A DNA stretch of 64,000 nt, taken from contig URSA01000006.1 of NCBI GenBank assembly GCA_900550475.1, positions 71,353 through 135,352 of the forward strand, in the 5' to 3' direction. The DNA comes from an uncultured Lachnospiraceae bacterium. GTDB lineage: Bacteria; Bacillota; Clostridia; Lachnospirales; Lachnospiraceae. A program made the position numbers and the translations under genes. Below are positions 52,107 through 60,567 of this stretch, piece after piece; position 1 is the first letter of the stretch, and the number at the start of each line of letters is the position of its first letter. Under the pieces are notes generated by a model. It saw only the letters and a program-made list of their open reading frames with translations. It ran no database searches and was not told the origin of the DNA.

Positions 52107-53651
52107 ATGGACAAAGAACTTGTAGTGGTAATTGACTTTGGCGGGCAGTACAACCAGTTGGTTGCAAGGCGTGTCAGAGAGTGCAATGTCTACTGTGAAA
52201 TCTATTCGTATAAGACAGATCTTGAGAAAATAAAAGCGATGAGGCTCAAGGGCATCATTTTGACCGGCGGGCCGAGCAGCTGCTATGAAGAGGGTGCTGC
52301 AACCTGCTCCAAGGAGCTTTTTGAACTGGGTGTTCCGGTGTTGGGACTTTGCTATGGAGCGCAGCTTATGTCTTTTGTGCTGGGCGGCAAGGTTGAGCGC
52401 GCGGCGGTGCGTGAGTATGGAAAAACAGAAGTCAGGGTGGACAATTCTTCCGAGCTGTTCAAGGACGTTTCTACCAACACAATCTGCTGGATGAGCCATT
52501 TTGATTATATTTCCAAGATGGCGCCGGGATTCCGGGCAGTGGCAACTACCGATAACTGTCCTGTTGCCGCAGCCGAGTGCGCGGAGAAGGGATTATATGC
52601 GATTCAGTTCCACCCGGAGGTGCTGCACACAATAGAAGGCTCTAAGATGTTGTTCAATTTTGTACGCAACATCTGCGGCTGCGCCGGAGACTGGCGGATG
52701 GATGCCTTTGTGGAGGAATCTGTCAAGGCAATCCGCGAGCGCGTGGGTGGTGGCAAGGTACTCTGTGCCCTGTCCGGAGGAGTGGATTCTTCCGTGGCGG
52801 CCGTTCTTTTGTCAAAAGCGGTAGGCGATCAACTGACCTGTGTGTTTGTAGATCATGGCCTGCTGCGCAAGGACGAGGGGGATGAAGTTGAGGCGGTGTT
52901 TGGCCCCAATGGAAATTACAACCTGAACTTTATCCGCGTGAATGCACAAGAGCGTTTTTATGCCAAGCTTGCGGGCGAATCGGAGCCGGAGCATAAGAGA
53001 AAGATTATCGGCGAGGAGTTTATCCGCGTATTTGAAGAAGAGGCAAAAAAGATCGGCGCCGTGGACTTTTTGGTGCAGGGAACGATCTATCCCGATGTGG
53101 TGGAGAGCGGTCTTGGCGGTGAGTCAGCCGTAATTAAATCCCACCACAATGTGGGCGGTTTGCCGGATTGCGTTGATTTCAAGGAAATCATAGAGCCGCT
53201 GCGAAATCTGTTTAAGGACGAGGTTCGTAAGGTAGGACTGGAGCTTGGCATTCCCGAGCATCTTGTGTTCCGTCAGCCGTTCCCCGGTCCGGGACTTGGA
53301 ATCCGCATTATCGGCGAAGTGACAGCCGAGAAGGTTAAAATTGTGCAGGATGCGGATGCCATTTACCGTGAGGAAATTGCCAACGCGGGTCTTGACCGCA
53401 GCATCAACCAGTATTTTGCGGCGCTGACCAACATGCGCTCCGTCGGCGTTATGGGCGACGAACGCACCTACGACTACGCGATCGCGCTGCGCGCCGTCAA
53501 CACGATCGACTTTATGACGGCAGAGTCCGCACAGATCCCCTGGGAGGTTCTGCAAAAGGTCACGAGTCGTATCATCAACGAAGTCAGCCATGTGAACCGG
53601 GTCATGTATGACATCACAAGTAAGCCACCCGGAACGATTGAGTTTGAATAA
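52107..53651 (+). CDS. guaA: GMP synthase (glutamine-hydrolysing)
   Basis: This 514-residue enzyme converts XMP to GMP. The class I amidotransferase domain has nucleophile Cys in LGLCYGAQL and His in QFHPEV (residues about 1-190). The ATP-pyrophosphatase domain has SGGVDSSVAA. The C-terminal dimerisation domain ends SKPPGTIEFE, the normal terminus. The start at 52107 follows AGGGAGG; the frame is open upstream but that part is not homologous to guaA. The intact 3' end and the integrase just beyond indicate that a mobile element used it as its integration site. Confidence 0.96.
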   Translation: MDKELVVVIDFGGQYNQLVARRVRECNVYCEIYSYKTDLEKIKAMRLKGIILTGGPSSCYEEGAATCSKELFELGVPVLGLCYGAQLMSFVLGGKVERAAVREYGKTEVRVDNSSELFKDVSTNTICWMSHFDYISKMAPGFRAVATTDNCPVAAAECAEKGLYAIQFHPEVLHTIEGSKMLFNFVRNICGCAGDWRMDAFVEESVKAIRERVGGGKVLCALSGGVDSSVAAVLLSKAVGDQLTCVFVDHGLLRKDEGDEVEAVFGPNGNYNLNFIRVNAQERFYAKLAGESEPEHKRKIIGEEFIRVFEEEAKKIGAVDFLVQGTIYPDVVESGLGGESAVIKSHHNVGGLPDCVDFKEIIEPLRNLFKDEVRKVGLELGIPEHLVFRQPFPGPGLGIRIIGEVTAEKVKIVQDADAIYREEIANAGLDRSINQYFAALTNMRSVGVMGDERTYDYAIALRAVNTIDFMTAESAQIPWEVLQKVTSRIINEVSHVNRVMYDITSKPPGTIEFE

Positions 53652-53658
53652 GAGCCAC

Positions 53659-53700
53659 AAGTCTTGGAATCCGCTAAACAAGCGACTTCCGAGACTTTTT
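53659..53700 (+). terminator. Terminator after guaA
   Basis: AAGTCTTGGAA (53659-53669) pairs with TTCCGAGACTT (53687-53697, one G-U) with an inner CGC/GCG stem, then a T-run. Confidence 0.8.
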
Positions 53701-53782
53701 CTTTTGCTCTGCTACTATTTTGCTACTAATAGCAACTACTCTGTATCACATCGTTTCGGTGGCAAATCAGTGTAGGTTTGTG

Positions 53783-55051
53783 TTAAATTATCTTTCTTTG
53801 AGGCATCTGTATGATTTTGGCAGATGTCTTTTTTTCTGTTAATGGTGCTGGACCATATGGAAGATTTACTGCTATAGCATTTGTTGTGGAAGTATCTGTA
53901 TCAGATACTTCTGTATGGTTGTAAGATATTCCGGCTGCTTCAAGTAATGGATTTCCATCTGGTGGTTCTGGTGTTGGTGTAACACTTGCTGCAGCTGCCA
54001 GTTGCTCCAGATTGTTCACAAGCTCCTGTTGTTTATGTGGAAACAGATGGGAGTATGTGTTCAGCGTTGTGGATACTTTCTCGTGTCCAAGCCTGTCTGC
54101 AAGGATTAATGCATCACAGCCCTGATTTATGAGAAGGCTGGCGTGTGAGTGACGGATGTCATGGATTCGTATCTTTTTCACGCCTGTGTTTTTGCAGCCT
54201 CTTATCATTTCGTGTGAGAGATAGGATTTTGTTATAGGGAACAGTCTTTCATCGGGAGTAATCATATATCTGGTTGAGATAAATTCCCTTAGCTCGTCAC
54301 AGAGAAAGTCTGGAATCGGAACTTTTCGTTTGCTCTTTCTCGTTTTGGGAGTTGTGATGACATCCTTGCCCTGAAGCCTCTGATAAGTCTTGTTAATATC
54401 AATAAGCTTGTTATCAAAGTCGATATCAGCAGATGTCAGTGCTAACAGCTCGCCTTCTCGTATACCTGTCCAATACAGGGCTTCAAAGCAGAGATAGGAA
54501 AGTGGCTTATCCCTTACACCTTCGCGGAATGAGATATACTCATCATAAGTCCAGTAGTCCATTTCATCAGCTTTTGCCTGACCAATGCTTCCTGCCTTGC
54601 CACATGGATTCGTGTTAAGGTCATAAAAGCGTTTGGCATAATTGATGAGACATGTAAGCTGATTGTTAATTGTCTTAAGATAAGTTTTCGAGTATCCTTT
54701 AGGCGAATTCATTAGCTGATTCTGCCACCGCCTCACATCTGATGCCTTTATTTCATTGACAGGCTTCTTGCCAAAGAATGGGAGAATGTGAGTCCTGTAA
54801 ATGTTTTTCTTGGTCAGAATCGTGGAAGGCTTCAATCTTGCTGTCATATCTTCCATATAAAGTTCGTAGAGATTCTGCAGAGTCATATCTGGGTTAGCAG
54901 ATTGCTTTTCCAAGAAATCCCTTTCAAATGCCAAGGCTTCCTTTTTGGTGGCGAAACCTCTTTTCCACTTTTGCTGTTTGGTTCCCTGCCAGTCCGTATA
55001 ATAGAACTTGGCGAACCAGTTACCAGTATTGTTATCTTTGTATGCTGGCAT
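53783..55051 (-). CDS. int: Tyrosine recombinase/integrase
   Basis: This 422-residue integrase has an N-terminal AP2-like arm-binding domain (YKDNNTGNWFAKFYYTDWQG), a core-binding domain (TLQNLYELYMEDM onward) and a catalytic domain with the Arg in WTGIREGELLAL, His-x-x-Arg in HDIRHSHASLL, His in LGHEKVSTT and the nucleophile Tyr in LNTYSHLFP. It carries an extra polar tail of about 65 residues. It should catalyse integration at guaA and excision. GGAG lies 9 bp before the chosen ATG. It points towards guaA, the usual orientation at the element's left end. Confidence 0.92.
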   Translation of the reverse strand: MPAYKDNNTGNWFAKFYYTDWQGTKQQKWKRGFATKKEALAFERDFLEKQSANPDMTLQNLYELYMEDMTARLKPSTILTKKNIYRTHILPFFGKKPVNEIKASDVRRWQNQLMNSPKGYSKTYLKTINNQLTCLINYAKRFYDLNTNPCGKAGSIGQAKADEMDYWTYDEYISFREGVRDKPLSYLCFEALYWTGIREGELLALTSADIDFDNKLIDINKTYQRLQGKDVITTPKTRKSKRKVPIPDFLCDELREFISTRYMITPDERLFPITKSYLSHEMIRGCKNTGVKKIRIHDIRHSHASLLINQGCDALILADRLGHEKVSTTLNTYSHLFPHKQQELVNNLEQLAAAASVTPTPEPPDGNPLLEAAGISYNHTEVSDTDTSTTNAIAVNLPYGPAPLTEKKTSAKIIQMPQRKII

Positions 55052-55114
55052 AAATATCATCTCCTTTTGTAAAAATTGTTGTGCAATTATCCAAAGGCTA
55101 TGATATAATCTACT

Positions 55115-55205
55115 TGTCTAGGGTGATTATAAAGCCTTCGGGCAAGTCACTTACATAAGCTTCGGTATTTCCTTTTGCGAGAAGGATTGTGCCGGAGCTT
55201 TTTTT
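55115..55205 (+). ncRNA. Candidate small structured RNA between int and the XRE gene
   Basis: An extended -10 (TGATATAAT, TATAAT at 55104-55109) with TTGTGC at 55079-55084 precedes about 90 nt that can fold into two hairpins. The first is GGGTGA/TCACTT enclosing GCC-TTCG-GGC, a stable UUCG-type tetraloop. The second is a terminator, AAGCTTCGG (55157-55165) with CCGGAGCTT (55192-55200), an inner TCCTT/AAGGA stem and a T-run. It is on the strand opposite to int and the repressor and contains no open frame. A regulatory or antisense role for integrase expression is inferred only. Confidence 0.5.
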
Positions 55206-55250
55206 ACGCAAGTAATGAATCTTTGGTCTATTTCATTTTCAAATATGTGC

Positions 55251-55826
55251 TTATCTGTCAAGATGAGTATCTTTGTAATATGCTAACATATCAGCTTTCC
55301 ACGAATCAAACTTTTCCTGAGTGATTCTTCCAGCCTGCAGCATATGCTGTTTTTCTATCCAGCTTTCCATAAAGAGACAGAAATCAGCATCATATTTTCC
55401 ACTGCCCTTACCATTAACACTGATACCAGCAGTCCATTCAGGGCTTTCAGGCGGTTTAGTGTTAGTAAGTTCAAATGAAAAATCTGTAAGTTCTGTTATG
55501 GCAAACAGAGCATTGATAACATCTGACATTGTATTAAATTCACAGGCAGGATATTCAGATGTAGTATTATTATCAGAAACATTGGTGTCTTCTGATGATA
55601 AAAGCTCCTGCCAGGGAACATTCAGTTCATTAGCAATCTGCTTTACAACATCTATCTTCATCAGTATTTCACCAGATTCATATTTCTGAATAGTACGTTC
55701 TGATTTACCCAGCCGCTGTGCGAACTCTTTCTGTGTAATCTTTTGTGCTCTGCGCCGTTTCTGTATTGCCTTTCCGATTTCTTCAGGAGAAGACATATTC
55801 AGTTTCATGGAATCAGAGTAAGCCAT
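55251..55826 (-). CDS. XRE-family repressor-like regulator
   Basis: This 191-residue protein has an N-terminal Cro/CI helix-turn-helix (EIGKAIQKRRRAQKITQKEFAQRLGKSERTIQKYESGE, about residues 16-53). A Ser/Asp/Thr-rich linker and an uncharacterised C-terminal domain follow. It is divergent from the mobilisation genes and shares with them a region of four operator-like repeats, so it probably represses both sides. The start at 55826 is one option; an ATG four codons upstream (55838) is possible. Confidence 0.85.
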   Translation of the reverse strand: MAYSDSMKLNMSSPEEIGKAIQKRRRAQKITQKEFAQRLGKSERTIQKYESGEILMKIDVVKQIANELNVPWQELLSSEDTNVSDNNTTSEYPACEFNTMSDVINALFAITELTDFSFELTNTKPPESPEWTAGISVNGKGSGKYDADFCLFMESWIEKQHMLQAGRITQEKFDSWKADMLAYYKDTHLDR

Positions 55827-55865
55827 TTTGTTCACCATCCTTATTATGAAATAGTCCGTTGCTAA

Positions 55866-56037
55866 AATGCGTAATCATCTGACAATCAATGAAATGCGTA
55901 TCAGCAAGTGACTTTTATGTGATTGTAAGAATACTTTATCATAAGATAAAACGAATTGCAAGTGCGTATTATTTAAAAATTCTATTGACATATTTTGAAA
56001 AGAATATTATTATAAAAACGAATTAGAAGTGCGGATT
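55866..56037. promoter_or_regulatory. Four XRE operator-like repeats and the mobilisation promoter
   Basis: Related 10-mers occur at 55866 (AATGCGTAAT), 55893 (AATGCGTATC), 55961 (AGTGCGTATT) and 56028 (AGTGCGGATT). The last two also share the preceding AAAACGAATT. A consensus promoter TTGACA (55985-55990), 17 bp, TATTAT (56008-56013) reads rightward, with the fourth repeat just after the -10. This is the layout of a repressor-controlled divergent promoter region. Confidence 0.6.
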
Positions 56038-56107
56038 AAATAAAGAATAAGATAGCTGATTTATGAAAAACGTACTTAAGATAACAATTTACGAATGGAG
56101 GAGCTGT

Positions 56108-56503
56108 ATGAAAGGTATAAAGGAAGCATTTATAGATGCAGGTGAGATAAGTCAGATGCTTGGTATCGGGATGACAAAGGCATATGCAATTATAAAGGAA
56201 TATAATGCAGAGCTTGAGGCAAAAGGTTATTTCACCATGCGGGGCAAATGTCCAAGGAAGTACTTTGAACAGAAAATCTATGGTTACGAAGATTATTACA
56301 ATCCGGATTATGAGCCGCAGCGTAACCGGAGTAAGGTTGCAGAAGAAAAGGATTATGAAGCTGCAGTTGAGGATTTTGTGATAAGTGAACAGGATGAAGT
56401 GGATATACCGCCTGAAACAAATGGATTGCCAGAAGATGGTGCTGAGATAGCAGAAAATGTGATGTCGGATGCAGATGTAATGGTGAAAGAGACAACTGAA
56501 TAG
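56108..56503 (+). CDS. Excisionase-like helix-turn-helix protein
   Basis: This 131-residue protein has an N-terminal MerR/Xis-like fold (FIDAGEISQMLGIGMTKAYAIIKEYNAELEAKG, then GKCPRKYFEQKIYG). A strongly acidic C-terminal half (residues 65-131) follows that I cannot assign. Proteins of this type in clostridial elements are usually annotated as excisionases or DNA-binding accessory factors. GGAGGAGCTG precedes the ATG at 56108. It is the first gene of the rightward operon after the repressor. Confidence 0.7.
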   Translation: MKGIKEAFIDAGEISQMLGIGMTKAYAIIKEYNAELEAKGYFTMRGKCPRKYFEQKIYGYEDYYNPDYEPQRNRSKVAEEKDYEAAVEDFVISEQDEVDIPPETNGLPEDGAEIAENVMSDADVMVKETTE

Positions 56504-56512
56504 GTGAAACCG

Positions 56513-56880
56513 GTGTGGGGGTAAAAAGCGCCTCCAAAACACGAAAATGGGGGCAGAAAGCGCCGTCAAAACATAAAAGTGGGGGCGAAAAGTGCCCCCA
56601 CTAAAATCAAAGCTGAAAAAGTGTGGTGGCAAAAAGTGCCGTCAAAATGCAAAAGTGGGGGCAGAAAGCGCCGTCAAAATAGTAAAGTGCCGTCAAAAAG
56701 TGCCCCCACTAAAATCAGAGGAAAAAAGTCATGGTGGCGGAATGTGCCATCAAAATGGAAAAGTGGTGGCGGAAAATGCTACTAAAACAGCAAAGTGATG
56801 GCAAAAAGTGCCATCACTTTACAACTCTGGTGGAACTTCAACCATCATATCAGTAATCGTGGTGGTACATTAACCACCAC
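56513..56880. repeat. Array of hairpin-forming repeats (candidate oriT or replication region)
   Basis: Eight to nine units about 30-45 bp apart follow the pattern AAGTGGKGGCAnAAAGTGCCnYCA and run from 56514 to 56820. Each can form a short stem such as GTGGGGGC/GCCCCCAC (56579-56601) or AAGTGATGGC/GCCATCACTT (56793-56819). Two further stems follow, GGTGG/ACCATC at 56829-56846 and GTGGT-ACATTA-ACCAC at 56862-56877. Stem bases differ between units in a compensating way in several cases. There is no credible gene in 56504-57088. Its place just before mobC and the relaxase gene suggests a relaxosome or origin function. Confidence 0.65.
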
Positions 56881-56955
56881 ATATCATATACAGGGTGCAG
56901 GTACTCCTGCCAAGACGAAAAATTATGTAAACGCTGATGCGTTTATATTTTTTCG

Positions 56956-56976
56956 GGAAAAGGTCCGACCTTTTCC
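56956..56976. repeat. Perfect 21-bp palindrome upstream of mobC
   Basis: GGAAAAGGTC (56956-56965), a single C, then GACCTTTTCC (56967-56976). It is not followed by a T-run, so it is not a simple terminator. It lies about 110 bp before mobC, a position fitting a relaxase recognition hairpin. Confidence 0.5.
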
Positions 56977-57088
56977 GCATCTTGCAAAACCTATGAACAC
57001 AACTTTTAGAAAGGATGAAAAGACATGGGACAGATAAAAAGAAATTGGTTTAAGACAGCTTTTTTAAGACACGAAAGGGGATTTGACT

Positions 57089-57451
57089 ATGGCAGATGGA
57101 AAGAGAAGATATAAGTCTGATAGGAAAGACTATAAGATTTCGGTGAAACTGTCGGAGAAGGATATGGATATTCTGGATGAAGCAGTTAGAAAAAGCGGAA
57201 AGACTGTAAGTGAATATGTGAGGGAATTGATTCGGTTAGGTGGTAATGTTGACTTTCGATATCCAGAGGACAGGGCAAGAGTTATCAGGATTTTTTCTGG
57301 TATTGCAAATAATATCAATCAGGCAGTTAGACTTGGAAATACACAAGGAGAACTGTACTTCAGCGATATTGATAAGTTGCAGAGAAGTCTTGATGAAATC
57401 AAAAGTTTATTCAGGGAGATGCTGGAGACATGGCGATTACAAAGATCCTGA
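57089..57451 (+). CDS. mobC: MobC-like relaxosome accessory protein
   Basis: This 120-residue protein has a ribbon-helix-helix N-terminus (YKISVKLSEKDMDILDEAVRKSGKTVSEYVRELIRLG) and the C-terminal helical MobC pattern (FSGIANNINQAVRLGNT, DKLQRSLDEIKSLFREM). MobC proteins bind oriT and help the relaxase nick DNA. AAGGGG precedes the ATG at 57089. The relaxase gene starts inside its last codons (22-bp overlap), indicating translational coupling. Confidence 0.88.
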   Translation: MADGKRRYKSDRKDYKISVKLSEKDMDILDEAVRKSGKTVSEYVRELIRLGGNVDFRYPEDRARVIRIFSGIANNINQAVRLGNTQGELYFSDIDKLQRSLDEIKSLFREMLETWRLQRS

Positions 57452-59265
57452 ATATAAAGGAATCAAAAGGAAGAAATCCGGCATCACATCTGGAAAATGC
57501 ATTACGGTATATCCAAAATCCAGACAAGACAGAAGAATGTGTTCTAGTGGGCAGTATCAACTGCCTGCCGGATACTGCATTTGAGCAAATGGTAGAAACA
57601 AAGAATATATTTCACAAGACAGGTAACAGACAAGGATATCATGTGATTATTTCTTTCTCACCTGAGGAGAAGGTTTCGGCAGAACAGGCGATGTATGTAT
57701 TGGAACATTTTGCGAAGGATGTACTTGGGGATGATTATGAAGCTGTATTTGCGGTTCATACAGACAGGGAACACATGCATGGTCATTTAATATGGAACAG
57801 TGTAAGTGTAACAACCGGGAAAAAGTATAATTCACCGAAAGGAAACTGGAAGAATCATTTGCAACCGATTACGAATAAATATTGTGATGAGCTGGGACTT
57901 GCTATCATGCCGGCAGAGTACAGCAGAAACCCTAAGAATATCAGTAGAGACCAGTGGGAAAAGGAAATGTCGATGAAAGATATTATACTTCGTGATGCTA
58001 AGATGTGTGCGTATGCGGCAGGAAATGTGGAACATTTCAGGTATCTGATGAGAAGTCTGGGATATGTATTCAGGAAGAATGCGTGGATGGAGGTGCAGGC
58101 ACCGGGATTTCAATATTATCATAGTCTGGCAAAGATGGATGAAATGTTTGCAGAGGACAAGCTGAGACATTATGTAGATATGCCTTGGATGACAAAGCCT
58201 TATTTTTATTCGTCGGATATAAGAGGATTGCACAGGGCGAAGTTATCACCATACCAGAAACGATTTTATGCAAAACTATATAGGCTGAGAATTGTAGAGC
58301 AGAAACGATTTGTGGTTGGTGGGGCAAAATATACGGAAGAATTGAAGAGGTTTCATCAGCTGCAGGACGAGTATCTGCTGCTTATGAATAATGATATCAA
58401 GGATGTTGCGGGACTTGTGAAGTACCGGAGCGAACAGCAGGAAAAGATGCAGCGGATTGATGACAGACAGCGGGAGATATATAAGGAAAACTTCAGCAGG
58501 AAACGCAGGATTAAGACAGATGAGCAGTATCGGGAATATCAGGTGTGGCATGTTGGAGTGCAGGAAGAACTGGATGAGCTGAAATCGGAGAAAATGGATG
58601 TTAAGAGGCAGTTACAGCTTGCTGATAGCATTATGAAAGAGGATTTGTATACGGCTTATTATACAGTCTCGGAGGATGAAGAGATTGTTGGTGATAGGGA
58701 AATTGAGATACCGGGGATGGAGAAGGATATGCTGGTTGAGAGAACAACGAAAGCGGTTGTTGAGTCGGAGAGAGATGTTGTTGTAATGAATCAGCCTGCT
58801 AATAGCCATAATAATGGAAATGGACAAGAGGAGCAAATTAATGTTGCCGGTAAACAACAGATAGATTTAGAAAGAACAGAAATGTCAAAGGTTCACAATC
58901 TGTCTGATGAGAATGTGACAAGAATGGACGAAAGTATAACTGATGTAACAGGTAAAAGTGAATTTGTGGAACCTGAAGAAAAAGAGCCTATAGATAAAGT
59001 TGGCTGGATTGTCAGGAGAATATCAGGGTTTGGTGGTTATGAAAATGTCAGTGATTCTGATAAGGCTGATATATTTGGATTCGATATTGCTGATGTAAGT
59101 GGCAGCATAAGGTTGTTCTCGGATGCAATGAAAAGGCTGGGGATAAAGCTGGATGGTGATGAGCTTTATGAAGAGTTTCAGAAGATTTATGATGAGAGTG
59201 TTGATGGAGATGCTGGCAAAGATAAAGCAGAAGATAAGATGTGGAATAGGGGCAGAGGAAGATGA
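57430..59265 (+). CDS. MobP-type relaxase
   Basis: This 611-residue mobilisation nuclease has an N-terminal relaxase domain with the metal-binding histidine motif HTDREHMHGHLIWNSV (about residues 117-132). The segment AITKILNIKESKGRNPASHLENALRYI at the start contains a candidate catalytic Tyr. A long charged, coiled-coil-rich region (about 300-420) and an acidic C-terminus follow. It should nick oriT and lead the single strand during transfer. It overlaps mobC. Codon use and AT content are similar to mobC. Confidence 0.9.
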   Translation: MAITKILNIKESKGRNPASHLENALRYIQNPDKTEECVLVGSINCLPDTAFEQMVETKNIFHKTGNRQGYHVIISFSPEEKVSAEQAMYVLEHFAKDVLGDDYEAVFAVHTDREHMHGHLIWNSVSVTTGKKYNSPKGNWKNHLQPITNKYCDELGLAIMPAEYSRNPKNISRDQWEKEMSMKDIILRDAKMCAYAAGNVEHFRYLMRSLGYVFRKNAWMEVQAPGFQYYHSLAKMDEMFAEDKLRHYVDMPWMTKPYFYSSDIRGLHRAKLSPYQKRFYAKLYRLRIVEQKRFVVGGAKYTEELKRFHQLQDEYLLLMNNDIKDVAGLVKYRSEQQEKMQRIDDRQREIYKENFSRKRRIKTDEQYREYQVWHVGVQEELDELKSEKMDVKRQLQLADSIMKEDLYTAYYTVSEDEEIVGDREIEIPGMEKDMLVERTTKAVVESERDVVVMNQPANSHNNGNGQEEQINVAGKQQIDLERTEMSKVHNLSDENVTRMDESITDVTGKSEFVEPEEKEPIDKVGWIVRRISGFGGYENVSDSDKADIFGFDIADVSGSIRLFSDAMKRLGIKLDGDELYEEFQKIYDESVDGDAGKDKAEDKMWNRGRGR

Positions 59266-59323
59266 TTCCTCTGCATATCCCCGATTCACTTTACGTATCT
59301 GAATTATATATTGCAAATCGGGA

Positions 59324-59349
59324 AACAATCGCAAGAAGTTGCGATTGTT
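59324..59349 (+). terminator. Perfect hairpin after the relaxase gene
   Basis: AACAATCGCAA (59324-59334), loop GAAG, TTGCGATTGTT (59339-59349). It lies inside a larger possible pairing (CCCGATT/AATCGGG). It lacks a long T-run, so it may end the mob transcript only weakly or serve as a protein site. Confidence 0.5.
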
Positions 59350-59411
59350 ATTGATGATGTAGTGATTCTGTGATATCATATAAAATATGGTACATGAAAA
59401 CGGAGGTCAAA

Positions 59412-59954
59412 ATGAAAGTATTGGTAATGAATTGTAGTCCTGTAAGAAATGGTGCAACAGCAGAAATTGTTAATATAGTTACTGATTGTCTGGAAAAGAA
59501 ACATGATGTTAAAAACATATGTATTGATGATTATGATATAAAATTTTGCAAAGGATGTAGAAAATGTCATACTACAGCAAAATGCGTTCAAAAAGATGAT
59601 GTTGATAGAATAATAGAACAATATGAATGGGCTGATATAGTTATATCTGTGTCTCCATCTTATTGGGCAGATATACCGGGACAATTTAAAGCTTTTATTG
59701 ATAGATGTACTCCTTGGTGCAATACGCATGAACCACATGCAAAAATAAGTAGTGGTAAGAAGGGATATGTTATCGCATTAAGAACTGGACCTGGTATGAG
59801 GGAATGTGAGAGGCTTATTGCAAGCATAGAACATTTTTATGGACATATGGAAATAGAGTGTTGTGACAGGATGGGATTGTGTTCAGTGGAATATAAAGAA
59901 GATTTGGAATGTAAAAAAGAAGAGCTTGTGGAATTTTGTAGCAAGATAGATTAA
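59412..59954 (+). CDS. NAD(P)H-dependent FMN reductase / flavoprotein
   Basis: This 180-residue flavodoxin-fold protein begins MKVLVMNCSPVRNGATAE with the phosphate-binding loop. CKGCRKCHTTAKCVQKDD (about residues 46-63) follows, a cysteine cluster typical of iron-sulfur flavoproteins, then VSPSYWADIPGQFKAFIDR. It probably reduces quinone-like or other small electrophiles. GGAGG precedes the ATG at 59412. It is the first cargo gene after the mobilisation genes; AT content rises here. Confidence 0.85.
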   Translation: MKVLVMNCSPVRNGATAEIVNIVTDCLEKKHDVKNICIDDYDIKFCKGCRKCHTTAKCVQKDDVDRIIEQYEWADIVISVSPSYWADIPGQFKAFIDRCTPWCNTHEPHAKISSGKKGYVIALRTGPGMRECERLIASIEHFYGHMEIECCDRMGLCSVEYKEDLECKKEELVEFCSKID

Positions 59955-60013
59955 ATGAACTGATTAATGATGGTGGCAAGTGTTTTAGTAGGATTGGAGG
60001 AGTGACAGTGAAA

Positions 60014-60535
60014 ATGAGTATTAGAGTAGCAATGTTGGAGGATGCACTACTAGTTGCGGAATTGGCAATTCAAATGTGGAAATCACATACTATTGAAGAA
60101 TTGACACAGGAATTTTACGAATATATTAGTAAAGAGAATGGTACAATTTTTCTTGCTATGATAGATGGATGTGCGGTTGGATTTGCACAATGTGGATTAA
60201 GACGTGACTATGTAGAAGGTACAGATTCAAGTCCTGTGGGATATCTGGAGGGCATATTTGTAAAAGAAGAATATAGAAAAAGAGGAGTGGCAAGAGATAT
60301 GTTAGAGGCATGCCAGAAGTGGGCAAAGGAGCAGGGCTGTGCAGAATTTGCCAGTGATTGTGAACTGGATAATGAAGATAGTCTGAAATTTCACATTAAA
60401 ATGGGTTTTGTAGAAGCAAACAGAATTATTTGTTTTACAAAGAAATTGAAGGATTCTGTTATTGGTAGACAGGTAACCGTAACTGTTGACAGACCATTAG
60501 GTAGTTATCATCTAAATTATAAGGATATGGATTAA
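60014..60535 (+). CDS. GNAT acetyltransferase, AAC(6')-like
   Basis: This 173-residue GNAT protein has the acetyl-CoA-binding signature YLEGIFVKEEYRKRGVARDML and the C-terminal motif CAEFASDCELDNEDSLKFHIKMGFVEANRIICFTKKL. This pattern resembles aminoglycoside 6'-N-acetyltransferases (AAC(6')-I type), so it may be a resistance gene carried by the element, though substrate cannot be proven from sequence. GGAGGAG at 59996-60002 lies 11 bp before the ATG; a GTG at 60008 has better spacing. Confidence 0.7.
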   Translation: MSIRVAMLEDALLVAELAIQMWKSHTIEELTQEFYEYISKENGTIFLAMIDGCAVGFAQCGLRRDYVEGTDSSPVGYLEGIFVKEEYRKRGVARDMLEACQKWAKEQGCAEFASDCELDNEDSLKFHIKMGFVEANRIICFTKKLKDSVIGRQVTVTVDRPLGSYHLNYKDMD

Positions 60536-60567
60536 TACACCAATCACAAAAGGAAGGATTAATACTA

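Noticed and set aside
56513..56880. CRISPR array in the mobile element
   Set aside because: The units are diverged, self-complementary throughout and not separated by unique spacers of equal length; no cas genes are present.
56795..57037. An 80-codon frame downstream of the hairpin array
   Set aside because: It runs through the array and the 21-bp palindrome, has no ribosome-binding site and no protein-like composition.
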